DNA from: Clostridiales bacterium
GTDB lineage: Bacteria > Bacillota > Clostridia > Tissierellales > Sedimentibacteraceae
Length of the DNA: 9,863 nucleotides
NCBI GenBank assembly: GCA_003487955.1
Contig: DNNJ01000192.1
Coordinates: 1-9,863 of the forward strand
Direction: 5' to 3'
Position numbers and translations under genes: made by a program
Shown: one piece after another, positions 1-7,592 of the stretch
Numbering within the stretch: the stretch's first letter is position 1
Layout of the letters: every line of letters starts with the position of its first letter
The notes under the pieces: generated by a model
Database searches by the model: none
What the model saw: only the letters and a program-made list of their open reading frames with translations
Told to the model about the DNA's origin: nothing

Positions 1-1017
1 GGAAAAACCGAAAACGTATTAATTGACCAGACCGGCTACAATGGCGTAGGCATGTGGTGGGGAGTTTGTGCTTTTCAGGTAGCGCGGGTCTCAGACTATA
101 TTGTCGAAAACTGCACATTCCAAAATACAATAAAAGGAACAAGTCCCGACGGACAGGGATTCGATTGGGAAGCAGACAATCACAATGTCGTGGTCCGAAA
201 TTGTAAGTTCCTGAACAACGATGGTCCTGCGACGCTTAATTTTGGAGAGAGTTGGCCTGGTGAAAACGACGGATGCGTGTTGGATGGATGTTATATTGCG
301 GGCAACAACAAAATAAGCGATGTGAATGACGATTACTATAACAGGGTGTTTGGCATCAATAAATCGCGTCCCGCGAATAACGGAATCGTCAAGAACTGCG
401 AAATAAGATTGAGAACAAATTCACAAAGTTATAATTCATTCCCTCTTGTGTTCGATGAATCAAACCGTGTATATAATGCTGATGGAGAACTTATCTATCA
501 GGGCGTAGAGAGATCCAATCCTATTTTAAATGAATCGTTTGAGGATTTGAGTCTATGGGCGAACACGGCAAGTGCATCAGTTTCAAACGGAGCCGTAAAA
601 ATTCAAAACGGTTCTATCATCTACCTGAAGGAGAAACAGTTGTCAAATTATTTCAGCGAGGCTCACTTTAATTTCCTTGAAGAGGGTTCGGCAGGGATTT
701 GTTTTGGCGTTTCCGACGCAAATTCCTATTATCTGGTTAAAACCGATGTGAAAATAAGTATGAAAAGTACGATACAGTTATGTAAAGTTATCGATGGGAA
801 GATCAATGTGCTTAGGTCTATTGATACATTTGGCTTACGCCCTAAAACATCTTTTACTTTAAGAGTGAATGCAAATGGTAGCGATATTAAAATATATTTG
901 CAAGGAAATTTACTTGTAACTTACACTCTTAACGAAAGTTATAGCGGTTCGACAGGCTTATATATGGGAGATATAGGAGAGTGCAGTATAAGCAAGTTCT
1001 TTGCACATCCAATTTAA
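1..1017 (+). CDS. Parallel beta-helix protein with C-terminal LamG/DUF1080-like domain (5' partial)
   Basis: The frame is open from base 1, so the true start lies upstream; the first in-frame ATG at 52 is internal. The N-terminal half shows spaced rungs of a right-handed parallel beta-helix, with repeats of the form V-x-N-C-x-F: VENCTF, VRNCKF, LDGCYI and VKNCEI. An acidic-aromatic stretch (DGQGFDWEADN) sits between two rungs. After about position 520 the protein changes to a beta-sandwich like those of LamG or DUF1080 domains, with FGVSDANSYYLVK, a TLRVNANGSDIKIYLQG strand pair and a GLYMGD strand near the end. Beta-helix proteins of this kind include polysaccharide lyases, GH28-like hydrolases and non-catalytic binders. 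I cannot place it in a named family and see no certain catalytic residues. It is probably secreted, but its signal peptide is outside the window. The lipoprotein glycosidase starts 68 bases downstream. GC content drops inside this gene at about 720. Confidence 0.8.
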   Translation, partial: GKTENVLIDQTGYNGVGMWWGVCAFQVARVSDYIVENCTFQNTIKGTSPDGQGFDWEADNHNVVVRNCKFLNNDGPATLNFGESWPGENDGCVLDGCYIAGNNKISDVNDDYYNRVFGINKSRPANNGIVKNCEIRLRTNSQSYNSFPLVFDESNRVYNADGELIYQGVERSNPILNESFEDLSLWANTASASVSNGAVKIQNGSIIYLKEKQLSNYFSEAHFNFLEEGSAGICFGVSDANSYYLVKTDVKISMKSTIQLCKVIDGKINVLRSIDTFGLRPKTSFTLRVNANGSDIKIYLQGNLLVTYTLNESYSGSTGLYMGDIGECSISKFFAHPI

Positions 1018-1037
1018 TGTTTTTTGAATGACTTCTG

Positions 1038-1062
1038 GGAGGAGGTATTAATAGCTTCCTCC
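1038..1062 (+). terminator. Hairpin after the beta-helix gene, possible terminator
   Basis: The arms GGAGGAGG (1038-1045) and CTTCCTCC (1055-1062) form an eight-base-pair stem with one G-U pair and a nine-base AT-rich loop. It begins 20 bases after the stop codon and ends 23 bases before the next start. The sequence after the stem is only TTAACATACTAAATC, without a strong T run, so it may be a weak or partial terminator, or an mRNA-stabilising hairpin. Position and stem strength are the only evidence. Confidence 0.45.
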
Positions 1063-1085
1063 TTAACATACTAAATCTTTGTCTG

Positions 1086-2540
1086 ATGAAAAAAAATATT
1101 TGTACATTATTGATATTAATATTACTATTAGCCGCATGTAGTGACAATGCAAATGACCAACCAGAGTTTCCAGATGAGTCCAGGTTAGAAAATGATTACA
1201 GCATCTATCCACTGAAAACAACGGTACACTACAAAGATGGAACAAATGCTGTTGGTGATGTTATACCATTTTATTATCAAGGTGAATATCATGTTTTTTA
1301 TTTGCAGGGAGACGAATGGGCGCATATTGTCAGTACGGATTTGGTGAATTGGAGAGTTCTTCCATTTGCACTGAGAAAAGGAACTGGAAATAATAGTCCC
1401 GATGGGCAAGGTATATGGACCGGTTCTGTTGTTTATCATGATTCGAAATTCTATATTTTTTATACAGGAAAAAATACCAATGATACTAAAGGTGAACAAA
1501 AAGTGATGGTTGCCGAAAGTAGTGACCTGATTAACTGGACAAAAATAGACGATCGAACAATGTATGCCGATGGGAAAATCTATTGGAATAAGACTATTAA
1601 TGGGGCCATAGATGATAAACAGTCGTATCATCACCAGGCTTTTCGCGATCCCTTAGTTTTTTTTAATCATAAAGACAATAAATGGTGGATGATACTCCAT
1701 GCTGTACGTGCCGATGGTTCCAGACCGGTAATGGGATTATATACATCTTTAGACATGAAGAATTGGATTCCTCGCGAACCTTGGGTTGTTTATCCCAATT
1801 CTGTATCGGGAGACTGTCCGGATGTTTTCTATGAAAATAATGAGTGGTATATTCTTTGTGCCAACTATGTGTATATGAGGATTGATAATATAAATACCAT
1901 TACAGATCCATTTATCTTGCCATACGATTGTGGCGACCTGTGTGTACCTAAGACAATGTATGATGGCAAAAGACGTATTGCAATTGGTTGGATAACAGAT
2001 TATGAAGGACATCAGGATTCCGGTGCAGGAGGCTGGGGAGGTATTATGAGTATGCCTAGAGAACTATACACAGATCGTAGTGGAAAACTGATGCAACGTC
2101 CTATCGAAGAGGTGATAGGTTTGTTTCCTAATCGAATCAGTCAGATTTCAACCTCTATGAATTCGGGTGAATATAGTACAGGGTTATCTAAAAATTTTAT
2201 GTTAACAGCTGAAATAAGACCTCAGGGAAATCCTGATTGGGCTGAATTAAGAGTTTGTGCATCAGGGAAGGATGATCTTGAGAATTATTACCTGAAAATT
2301 GATTTTAAAAACAAAAGAATATGGTATGGCAGTAAATATCGGAGTTATGATAGAACTTTCCCTTACATGACCGGAGATACAGTGAAAATACAATGGTTTG
2401 TGGAGGGAACTGTTGCCGAATGTTTTGTTAACGATGCATATTGTTTTACAATGAGAGCCTATGATAAAATAGGTAATGGAATTGTTTTCAAATCAAATGA
2501 AACAACAACACTGAATAATCTGACTGTATTTTCTCAATAA
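1086..2540 (+). CDS. Surface lipoprotein, GH32-like glycoside hydrolase (clan GH-J type)
   Basis: A 484-residue protein with a signal peptidase II signal: hydrophobic segment, lipobox LAAC with Cys18, then SDNAND. Acidic residues just after the cysteine are typical of surface-exported lipoproteins in Bacteroidota. The catalytic part resembles the five-bladed propeller of GH32: blade one has V-G-D-V (Asp58) before FYYQGEYHVFYL, then WAHIVSTDLVNW, GIWTGSVV, the RDP triad (Arg187-Asp188-Pro189), and late GWITD and MSMPREL stretches. The family's usual Glu-Cys motif is replaced by Gly-Asp-Cys-Pro-Asp (Asp243-Cys244). The C-terminal part (about 370-484) is a beta-sandwich like the GH32 C-terminal domain, with the strand WFVEGTVAECFVNDAY. 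The family acts on fructosides, but the altered blade-one and acid/base motifs make fructan specificity unsafe. A relative acting on another sugar is possible. The gene is AT-rich (14 of 60 G+C at 1441-1500). It probably works beside the esterase 79 bases downstream. Confidence 0.8.
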   Translation: MKKNICTLLILILLLAACSDNANDQPEFPDESRLENDYSIYPLKTTVHYKDGTNAVGDVIPFYYQGEYHVFYLQGDEWAHIVSTDLVNWRVLPFALRKGTGNNSPDGQGIWTGSVVYHDSKFYIFYTGKNTNDTKGEQKVMVAESSDLINWTKIDDRTMYADGKIYWNKTINGAIDDKQSYHHQAFRDPLVFFNHKDNKWWMILHAVRADGSRPVMGLYTSLDMKNWIPREPWVVYPNSVSGDCPDVFYENNEWYILCANYVYMRIDNINTITDPFILPYDCGDLCVPKTMYDGKRRIAIGWITDYEGHQDSGAGGWGGIMSMPRELYTDRSGKLMQRPIEEVIGLFPNRISQISTSMNSGEYSTGLSKNFMLTAEIRPQGNPDWAELRVCASGKDDLENYYLKIDFKNKRIWYGSKYRSYDRTFPYMTGDTVKIQWFVEGTVAECFVNDAYCFTMRAYDKIGNGIVFKSNETTTLNNLTVFSQ

Positions 2541-2619
2541 TATATTATTTGTTAAGTTTAAAATATATTTACAATAAATTTTTTTATATACTTTGCTTAC
2601 CTATAAATAAATTAGAAAA
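2541..2619 (+). promoter_or_regulatory. Very AT-rich leader with a near-match to the Bacteroidota -7 element
   Basis: This 79-base gap is almost entirely A and T. TATACTTTGC at 2587-2596 resembles the Bacteroidota -7 element TAnnTTTG, but has three bases instead of two between TA and TTTG. No TTTG lies at the expected distance upstream; the nearest, at 2548-2551, is too far away. An A-rich stretch (TTAGAAAA) precedes the ATG in place of a Shine-Dalgarno site. The gap could carry a promoter for the esterase gene, or simply be an AT-rich operon spacer. Confidence 0.25.
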
Positions 2620-4377
2620 ATGATGATATCAAGAATAAAAATTATTATGCCCATTATTATATTGTTATTGTTTAACAATCCCGGTCATACACAAAATAAT
2701 TATATCCTTACTGCGGACAGCAAAACTAAAAAAGATGTGAAATATGGAGAACACATTGCTATTCAGTTCAAAAAATCGAATGTATTTCCTGGTACAATAC
2801 GCTATGTAGATGTATATGTTCCGGCCGGATATGATGGCAAAACGCCTGCCTGTGTTTGTGTATTTCAAGATGGTATGAGTTATAAAGCAGATACGGTAGT
2901 ATCTAATTTGATAGAAAGTAAGGAACTGCCTATGATGATTCTTATAGCTGCTTCTCCGGGTTGGGTTCCTGGAGATTTTGACCCTGAGAGCCCGCGGGCA
3001 AACAGAACATATGAATACGATACACCATTTCCTCGCTTTGGTAAATTTCTTTTAGACGAATTACTTCCTTTTGTTGAAACGTTGCAAACTTCGGATGGCC
3101 GAAGAATAGTTTTGTCAGACAAAAGAGAGGATAGAATGATTACAGGATGCAGTTCTGGAGCTGCGTGTGCATTTAATGTTGCTTGGAATACAAATGCTTT
3201 TTCGAGAGTATATAGTTCTTGCGGATCTTTTACGGGTTTGCGTGGATCTTTTACAAATTCGACGTTGGTTCATAAATTTGAAACTAAACCAATACGTTTC
3301 TTTTTTCAGAGTGGTACTCAGGATATGTGGACATCGTTTGGAGATTGGTGGAGTGCAAATCAGGCAATGGTGAGAGCAATGGATTTTGCCGGATATGATT
3401 TTGCCTATAAATTCACCGAAAATGCGAATCATTGCGATGATAATGTTACTCAAATATTTCCCGATGTTTTGAGATTTTTATGGCACGATTATCCGGAAAA
3501 TGTGCCATCACCTAAAAACAAAACCCGTAATGGTATGATGAACCAGATATTGTTGGACGGAAAAACATTTGAAAAGTTATCAGAGCTAGATGTTCGAAAT
3601 GGTAAATTAGTATCAAATGATGGGGTTATGTTCTTAACATCCGACAATGGAACCTGGATTCTTAATGAATATGCCGAGAAAGGGAATCTTTTTCTAAATA
3701 AAAGAATATTGGCTTTCGGAAAAGATGGCTTGTCTTTAGTATATAATGATCAAAAACAGTTGGATATCTTGAATAAAGATGGAAAAGTAATCAGACGAAT
3801 TTCACAGAAAATATACCCTCATGCAGCAGTTTCTTTAAGAGATGGACGGTTTTATATCGTTGGCGCCATAAATAAAACAGAAAATCCGCAAGTATTATGG
3901 TCTTTATCTCCCGATGGCTCTTTGGTGGTGGAGGATGAAGATTTGAAAGGTGCAAAATCGCTGGGGATAAGTGCAAATGATAATTGGCTATATGTATTTG
4001 AACATGATACGCGTCGAGGCTTTAATTATATGGTTCAGAAAAATGGAAGCAGTTTAAAATACAAGCAGGAGTTTTTCTATATACATATTCCGGACGAAAA
4101 AGACGGAGCGGAAATAACCTCCTGTATATGTGACAACTCAGGCCGAACCTATCTCGCCACAAATATGGGAATACAAGTCTGCGATTATAACGGAAGAAGC
4201 GAAGCCATCCTTACTCTTCCCGATAACATCAGACCAGTCTCAATTGCATGGGGCGGCAAAGAACGGAATTATCTATACATTTTGGGCGATGATCATATCC
4301 TGTACCGGCGGAAGTTGAATGTTAAAGGCGCATCAATCAACGAGGAGATTCCGATAATACGCGTCAGTGCCGGCTAA
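2620..4377 (+). CDS. Secreted CE1-like esterase fused to an SMP-30/gluconolactonase-like propeller
   Basis: A 585-residue protein with a Sec signal (RIKI, hydrophobic core, then GHTQ at about 22-25), so it is probably periplasmic or secreted. Residues about 30-295 form an alpha/beta hydrolase of the esterase-D/CE1 type: YVDVYVPAGYDG, VFQDG, a G-x-S-x-G elbow GCSSG with Ser178, SGTQD with likely Asp235, and NANH with likely His271. Such domains remove acetyl, feruloyl or other acyl groups from glycans. Residues about 300-585 resemble the SMP-30/gluconolactonase propeller, clearest near 497-575: GAEITSCICDNSGRTYLATN, GIQVCDYNGR and a final LYRRKLNVKGA. The second domain could be a lactonase or a binding module; I cannot confirm its metal ligands. 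Start: ATG at 2620 and 2623 are both possible; the first is used. Composition is AT-rich until about 4080 and then rises to 42-50% G+C inside the propeller. The GH32 relic begins 43 bases after the stop. Confidence 0.82.
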   Translation: MMISRIKIIMPIIILLLFNNPGHTQNNYILTADSKTKKDVKYGEHIAIQFKKSNVFPGTIRYVDVYVPAGYDGKTPACVCVFQDGMSYKADTVVSNLIESKELPMMILIAASPGWVPGDFDPESPRANRTYEYDTPFPRFGKFLLDELLPFVETLQTSDGRRIVLSDKREDRMITGCSSGAACAFNVAWNTNAFSRVYSSCGSFTGLRGSFTNSTLVHKFETKPIRFFFQSGTQDMWTSFGDWWSANQAMVRAMDFAGYDFAYKFTENANHCDDNVTQIFPDVLRFLWHDYPENVPSPKNKTRNGMMNQILLDGKTFEKLSELDVRNGKLVSNDGVMFLTSDNGTWILNEYAEKGNLFLNKRILAFGKDGLSLVYNDQKQLDILNKDGKVIRRISQKIYPHAAVSLRDGRFYIVGAINKTENPQVLWSLSPDGSLVVEDEDLKGAKSLGISANDNWLYVFEHDTRRGFNYMVQKNGSSLKYKQEFFYIHIPDEKDGAEITSCICDNSGRTYLATNMGIQVCDYNGRSEAILTLPDNIRPVSIAWGGKERNYLYILGDDHILYRRKLNVKGASINEEIPIIRVSAG

Positions 4378-4420
4378 ATAGTGTTGCTTAATTCTGACAT
4401 TCTAAAACTGAATCATTGAT

Positions 4421-4970
4421 ATGCTTAAAAGGGTCTTTATTGCAGTCATCCTGTTTTTTCTCTCCATCTCGGTAACCATTGGACAAAACATCCTGATCGA
4501 TGATTTTGAAAATGGATATTCCAAATGGACATTCGAGGGAGACGATGATACATTCGGTACATTTCCGGCTGAGGGAAATAGCCGGTACCAAATATCCATA
4601 AAAGGTTATAGCGGAAACGGCTCGTTAATTCATCCTTTTATTCAGGAAATGCCCCCGTCGGGAAAATGGTATTGAAGGAACCGGTTCTCATAAACAGAAA
4701 ATATTTGGTGGCATCTATTGGCGGCGATTTCAGCCGCGAAAAGATTTATCCCGACAGCAGTATAAAATTGAAAGACTGAACAACGACAGGTTAAAGTTAC
4801 AGATTTTTATCGACAGGAGTGTAATGGGTATATTTTATGATACCGGACAGACCGTAATATTCGACTCTCATTTTTTCGGAAAAGAAAAAATCAAAGTGGT
4901 CATCACGGCCAAAGAGGCCATTATACATCAAATAAACATCAAAACAATCGAAAGCAGATACAATTTATGA
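4421..4970 (+). pseudogene. GH32 relic: N-terminal accessory domain and C-terminal beta-sandwich, catalytic propeller lost
   Basis: The first frame (4421-4675) encodes a signal peptide (MLKRVFIAVILFFLSISVTIG) and the accessory domain found ahead of many Bacteroidota levanase-type GH32 enzymes: IDDFENGYSKWTFEGD, FGTFPAEG, GYSGNGSLIHPF. It stops after SGKWY. One more A in the four-A run at 4663-4666 would restore the reading SGKMVLKEPVLINRKYLVAS and then IGGDFSREKIY, a good continuation of that domain, up to a TGA at 4777-4779. In the third frame, from about 4752 to the stop at 4968-4970, lies the typical end of a GH32 C-terminal domain: LKLQIFIDRSVMGIFYD, TGQTVIFDSHFF, then IKTIESRYNL. The intact family carries a catalytic propeller of about 300 residues between these parts; nothing of it remains. 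This is therefore a decayed gene with a large internal deletion and at least one frameshift, probably once in an operon with the esterase. The N-terminal part might still yield a short secreted peptide. Confidence 0.85.
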
Positions 4971-5082
4971 AGCAAGAGTCAACAATCCAGATCATAAGAG
5001 TATCCGTCTATTTTTTGTTATTGCCATCATAATGACGTTATTTTCACCTGAAAATGGCGAAATAATCACAACGGGCCAATAA
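4967..5082 (+). pseudogene. Possible decayed start of another secreted protein
   Basis: An ATG at 4967 overlaps the relic's stop codon (ATGA), as in a translationally coupled gene. It reads MKQESTIQIIRVSVYFLLLPS and stops at 5030-5032. If the six-T run at 5011-5016 had one more T, the frame would read on as VYFFVIAIIMTLFSPENG and end at TAA 5080-5082. That would give a plausible signal peptide with a basic start and hydrophobic core, followed by almost nothing. This may be the remnant of a lost gene. The evidence is thin: the overlapping start and the hydrophobic stretch could both be chance. Confidence 0.3.
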
Positions 5083-5100
5083 TTGGATGGGATGGTCTTT

Positions 5101-5134
5101 TTTGATCTTTCCTTATTATATTAAACTAAATTGG
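5101..5134 (+). promoter_or_regulatory. Candidate Bacteroidota promoter for the GH78 gene
   Basis: TTTG at 5101-5104 and TAAATTGG at 5127-5134 are separated by 22 bases. The second box matches seven of eight positions of the Bacteroidota -7 element TAnnTTTG. The ATG follows 19 bases later, after an A-rich stretch. If real, the rhamnosidase and GH3 genes form a transcription unit separate from the upstream genes. The rest of 5083-5153 shows no gene or strong structure. Confidence 0.35.
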
Positions 5135-5153
5135 ATCTTTAAAAAACAAAACA

Positions 5154-7592
5154 ATGTACAGATTATCAATTATTTGCAGACTGGTGAATTTTAAATATAT
5201 GATCTCTATCCTATTTCTGACGACTTATTTTTCCGGTTTTTCCCAGATAAGACTCGAAGGTTTTAACTCCGATAAAATTAACCCAGAACTATATAAAAGA
5301 GTGTGGAATGCCAGTTGGATCTCCGTGCCCGACACATCTGAAAACGCTTTTGGAGTCTATCATTTTCGCAAGACATTTCATTTGGAGAATGTACCGGGAG
5401 AGTTTATCATCCATATTTCGGCAGATAACAGATATAAGCTCTTTGTTAACGGCGTGCAAATTTCTCTCGGCCCGGCAAGGTGCGATCAATTCAACTGGAA
5501 TTTCGAAACCGTGGATATCGTATCTCATTTAAAAACCGGAAAGAACACACTTGCTGCTTTGGTCTGGGATTACGGTAATTTAAAACCCATTGCCCAGATG
5601 AGTTTCGGAAAAACAGAACTGATCATTCAGGGAAACAGCCATACTGAAGGAGTTGTCAACACAGACGATTCATGGGTCTGTGCTAAAAGTTCGGCATATA
5701 ACCACTGGGAATCGGAGGAGCCGGCAATAGGTTATTACGTAGCAGGACCGGGAGAGTTGTTCGACTCGCGTAAACATCTGTGGAAATGGGAAACCAGCGA
5801 TTATGACGATTCGGCATGGCTCCCCGCTGTTGTAGGTTTGCAAGGAGCGACCAAGGGGGGAATCGACTATCCGGGAAGAAATTTGGTGCCCACTCCAATT
5901 CCACCAATGGAGAAGAAAACGGAATTCTTTGCAAGAATAAGGAAAAGTGATGGGATAAAATGCCCACGGCAATTTTTAGACGGAAAAGAAAAAATAGTTA
6001 TTCCACCCTACCGTTCTGTCGAATTAGTTTTAGATATGAACTACCTGACTACGGGTTATTTGAATATGAACTTCAACAAAGGTAAAGATGCGGAGATTAC
6101 AATCGGCTATGGGGAGGCTTACTTCACCGACAAATCAACGGGAGAGAAAGGAAACAGGAACGACATCGAAGGCAAATCTTTCGCGGGATATGAAGACAAG
6201 ATAATTGCTGATGGCGGCCGGGACCGCTCTTTTTGCAGTCTATGGTGGCGTACATGGCGTTATGTCAGGCTCAAAGTAATGACTCGCGGAGAAGAATTGA
6301 TTATTGATAAGATAAACGGCATCTATTCAGCCTATCCGTTTATCAACCAAACGAGCTTTAAAGTCCCCGAGAAATACGGACATCTGTATACAATCTTGGA
6401 TATTGGCTGGAGGACTGCAAGGTTGTGCGCCAATGAAACATACATGGATTGTCCTTACTATGAACAACTTCAGTATTTCGGCGACACAAGAATCCAGGCC
6501 ATGGTCACAATGTACAATACAAACGATAGGTGGATGGTGAAAAATGCGATAGAACAAGGCAGACAATCCATGGTAGCTGACGGATTTACCATGTCGCGTT
6601 ATCCCTCCAACGCCCGTTCGATAATTCCTTCTTTCTCGTTGTGGTGGATCTGCATGGGATATGATTATTGGATGTACCGGGGAGATGAACAATATCTAAA
6701 AACGCTACTGCCTGCATATCGCTATATACTGGATTGGTTTGAACAATACCTGAAACCAAATTACAGCCTTGATTTCATACCCTATTGGTTTTTCATTGAC
6801 TGGGCAGACGGTTTTGCAGCGGCAAACGGTGCTCCGATCCGGGATCCGGATGGAGATTCGGCATTACAGGACATCCTGTATATCATCGCACTGGATAATG
6901 TCGCAAAAATGGAACAGAGTTTCGGGATCGGAACGATGGGCTCGCACTACGCGTCGATAGCGGCCAAAATAAGGAATACATTCAAAGAAAAATATTGGGA
7001 TGCCAAACGCAACCTGTTTGCCGACACAATGGACAAAAGGAGCTTCTCACAACATGTAAATACACTGGCAATCCTTGCCGGCCTGACGGAAGGGAGGGAA
7101 GCCCAAACGGTAATGACACAGATATTAAATGATGATTCCCTGATACATACAACCATCTATTTCAAATATTATCTCAACCAGGCACTGAAAAAAGCGGGAA
7201 TGGGTGATCTTCTGCTGGACAATCTACAGGTTTGGAACGATCAAATAAAATTAGGGTTGACTACCTGGGCGGAACGGCCTGAACCTTCCAGATCCGATTG
7301 TCACGCTTGGGGGGCCAGTCCCAATATTGAGTTTTATCGAATATTACTCGGCATAGATTCAGACGCTCCGGGATTCAGGAGAGTAAAAATAGCGCCTGCT
7401 TTGAACGGAATAGACGAAATTTCGGGATCTATCCCGCATCCCATGGGTAAAGTGTCAGTGGAATACCGTATTGACAGTGATGGCGTGTTACATGCCCGAG
7501 TGGAACTGCCAGCCTCAGTCGAGGGTTCTTTTGTATGGAAAGGAAAAGAATACCCACTAAAAGAGGACTGTCAAGATCTTATAATAAAATAA
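5154..7592 (+). CDS. Alpha-L-rhamnosidase, GH78 type, secreted
   Basis: An 812-residue enzyme expected to release terminal alpha-L-rhamnose. The signal peptide runs to about FSGFSQ (residue 31). The ATG at 5154 is preferred to the one at 5199 because it gives the signal a basic start (Arg3, Arg9, Lys14). An N-terminal carbohydrate-binding-like sandwich (about 45-155: ASWISVPD, YHFRKTFHL, DNRYKLFVNG) is followed by a second sandwich (about 280-400) and an (alpha/alpha)6 barrel (about 405-735). The barrel has NETYMDCPYYEQLQYFGD: Asp432, Glu437 and Asp444 keep the 5- and 7-residue spacing of the catalytic acidic residues known in GH78 (Asp567, Glu572 and Asp579 in a Bacillus enzyme). TTWAERPEPSRSDCHAWGAS supplies the likely base Glu707 and His717. 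A C-terminal sandwich (VKIAPAL onward) ends the protein. The DCPYYEQLQY form differs from the commoner DCPQRDERxGW, so it belongs to a distinct subgroup whose preferred linkage I cannot tell. G+C is higher than in the genes at 1086-4080. Confidence 0.9.
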   Translation: MYRLSIICRLVNFKYMISILFLTTYFSGFSQIRLEGFNSDKINPELYKRVWNASWISVPDTSENAFGVYHFRKTFHLENVPGEFIIHISADNRYKLFVNGVQISLGPARCDQFNWNFETVDIVSHLKTGKNTLAALVWDYGNLKPIAQMSFGKTELIIQGNSHTEGVVNTDDSWVCAKSSAYNHWESEEPAIGYYVAGPGELFDSRKHLWKWETSDYDDSAWLPAVVGLQGATKGGIDYPGRNLVPTPIPPMEKKTEFFARIRKSDGIKCPRQFLDGKEKIVIPPYRSVELVLDMNYLTTGYLNMNFNKGKDAEITIGYGEAYFTDKSTGEKGNRNDIEGKSFAGYEDKIIADGGRDRSFCSLWWRTWRYVRLKVMTRGEELIIDKINGIYSAYPFINQTSFKVPEKYGHLYTILDIGWRTARLCANETYMDCPYYEQLQYFGDTRIQAMVTMYNTNDRWMVKNAIEQGRQSMVADGFTMSRYPSNARSIIPSFSLWWICMGYDYWMYRGDEQYLKTLLPAYRYILDWFEQYLKPNYSLDFIPYWFFIDWADGFAAANGAPIRDPDGDSALQDILYIIALDNVAKMEQSFGIGTMGSHYASIAAKIRNTFKEKYWDAKRNLFADTMDKRSFSQHVNTLAILAGLTEGREAQTVMTQILNDDSLIHTTIYFKYYLNQALKKAGMGDLLLDNLQVWNDQIKLGLTTWAERPEPSRSDCHAWGASPNIEFYRILLGIDSDAPGFRRVKIAPALNGIDEISGSIPHPMGKVSVEYRIDSDGVLHARVELPASVEGSFVWKGKEYPLKEDCQDLIIK

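Noticed and set aside
1..1017. Inulin lyase (GH91), a beta-helix family, suggested by the GH32-like neighbour
   Set aside because: The fold type is shared by many families and I see no GH91-specific motif; the neighbour's own fructan specificity is uncertain.
1072..1081. TAAATCTTTG before the GH32-like gene as a -7 promoter box
   Set aside because: Four bases lie between TA and TTTG instead of two, and no TTTG is found at a suitable distance upstream.
1185..1634. Minus-strand open frame of 149 codons inside the GH32-like gene
   Set aside because: It is opposite the first propeller blades and is made of low-complexity hydrophobic sequence expected from AT-rich antisense.
4937..5082. Open stretch in one frame reading through the relic's end into the spacer (SKADTIYEARVNNPDH...)
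   Set aside because: It begins after a TAA inside the relic, has no start codon before the middle and no family resemblance, so a chance open frame is more likely.
6327..6692. Minus-strand open frame of 121 codons inside the GH78 gene
   Set aside because: It overlaps the catalytic barrel of GH78 on the other strand and has no motif of its own.
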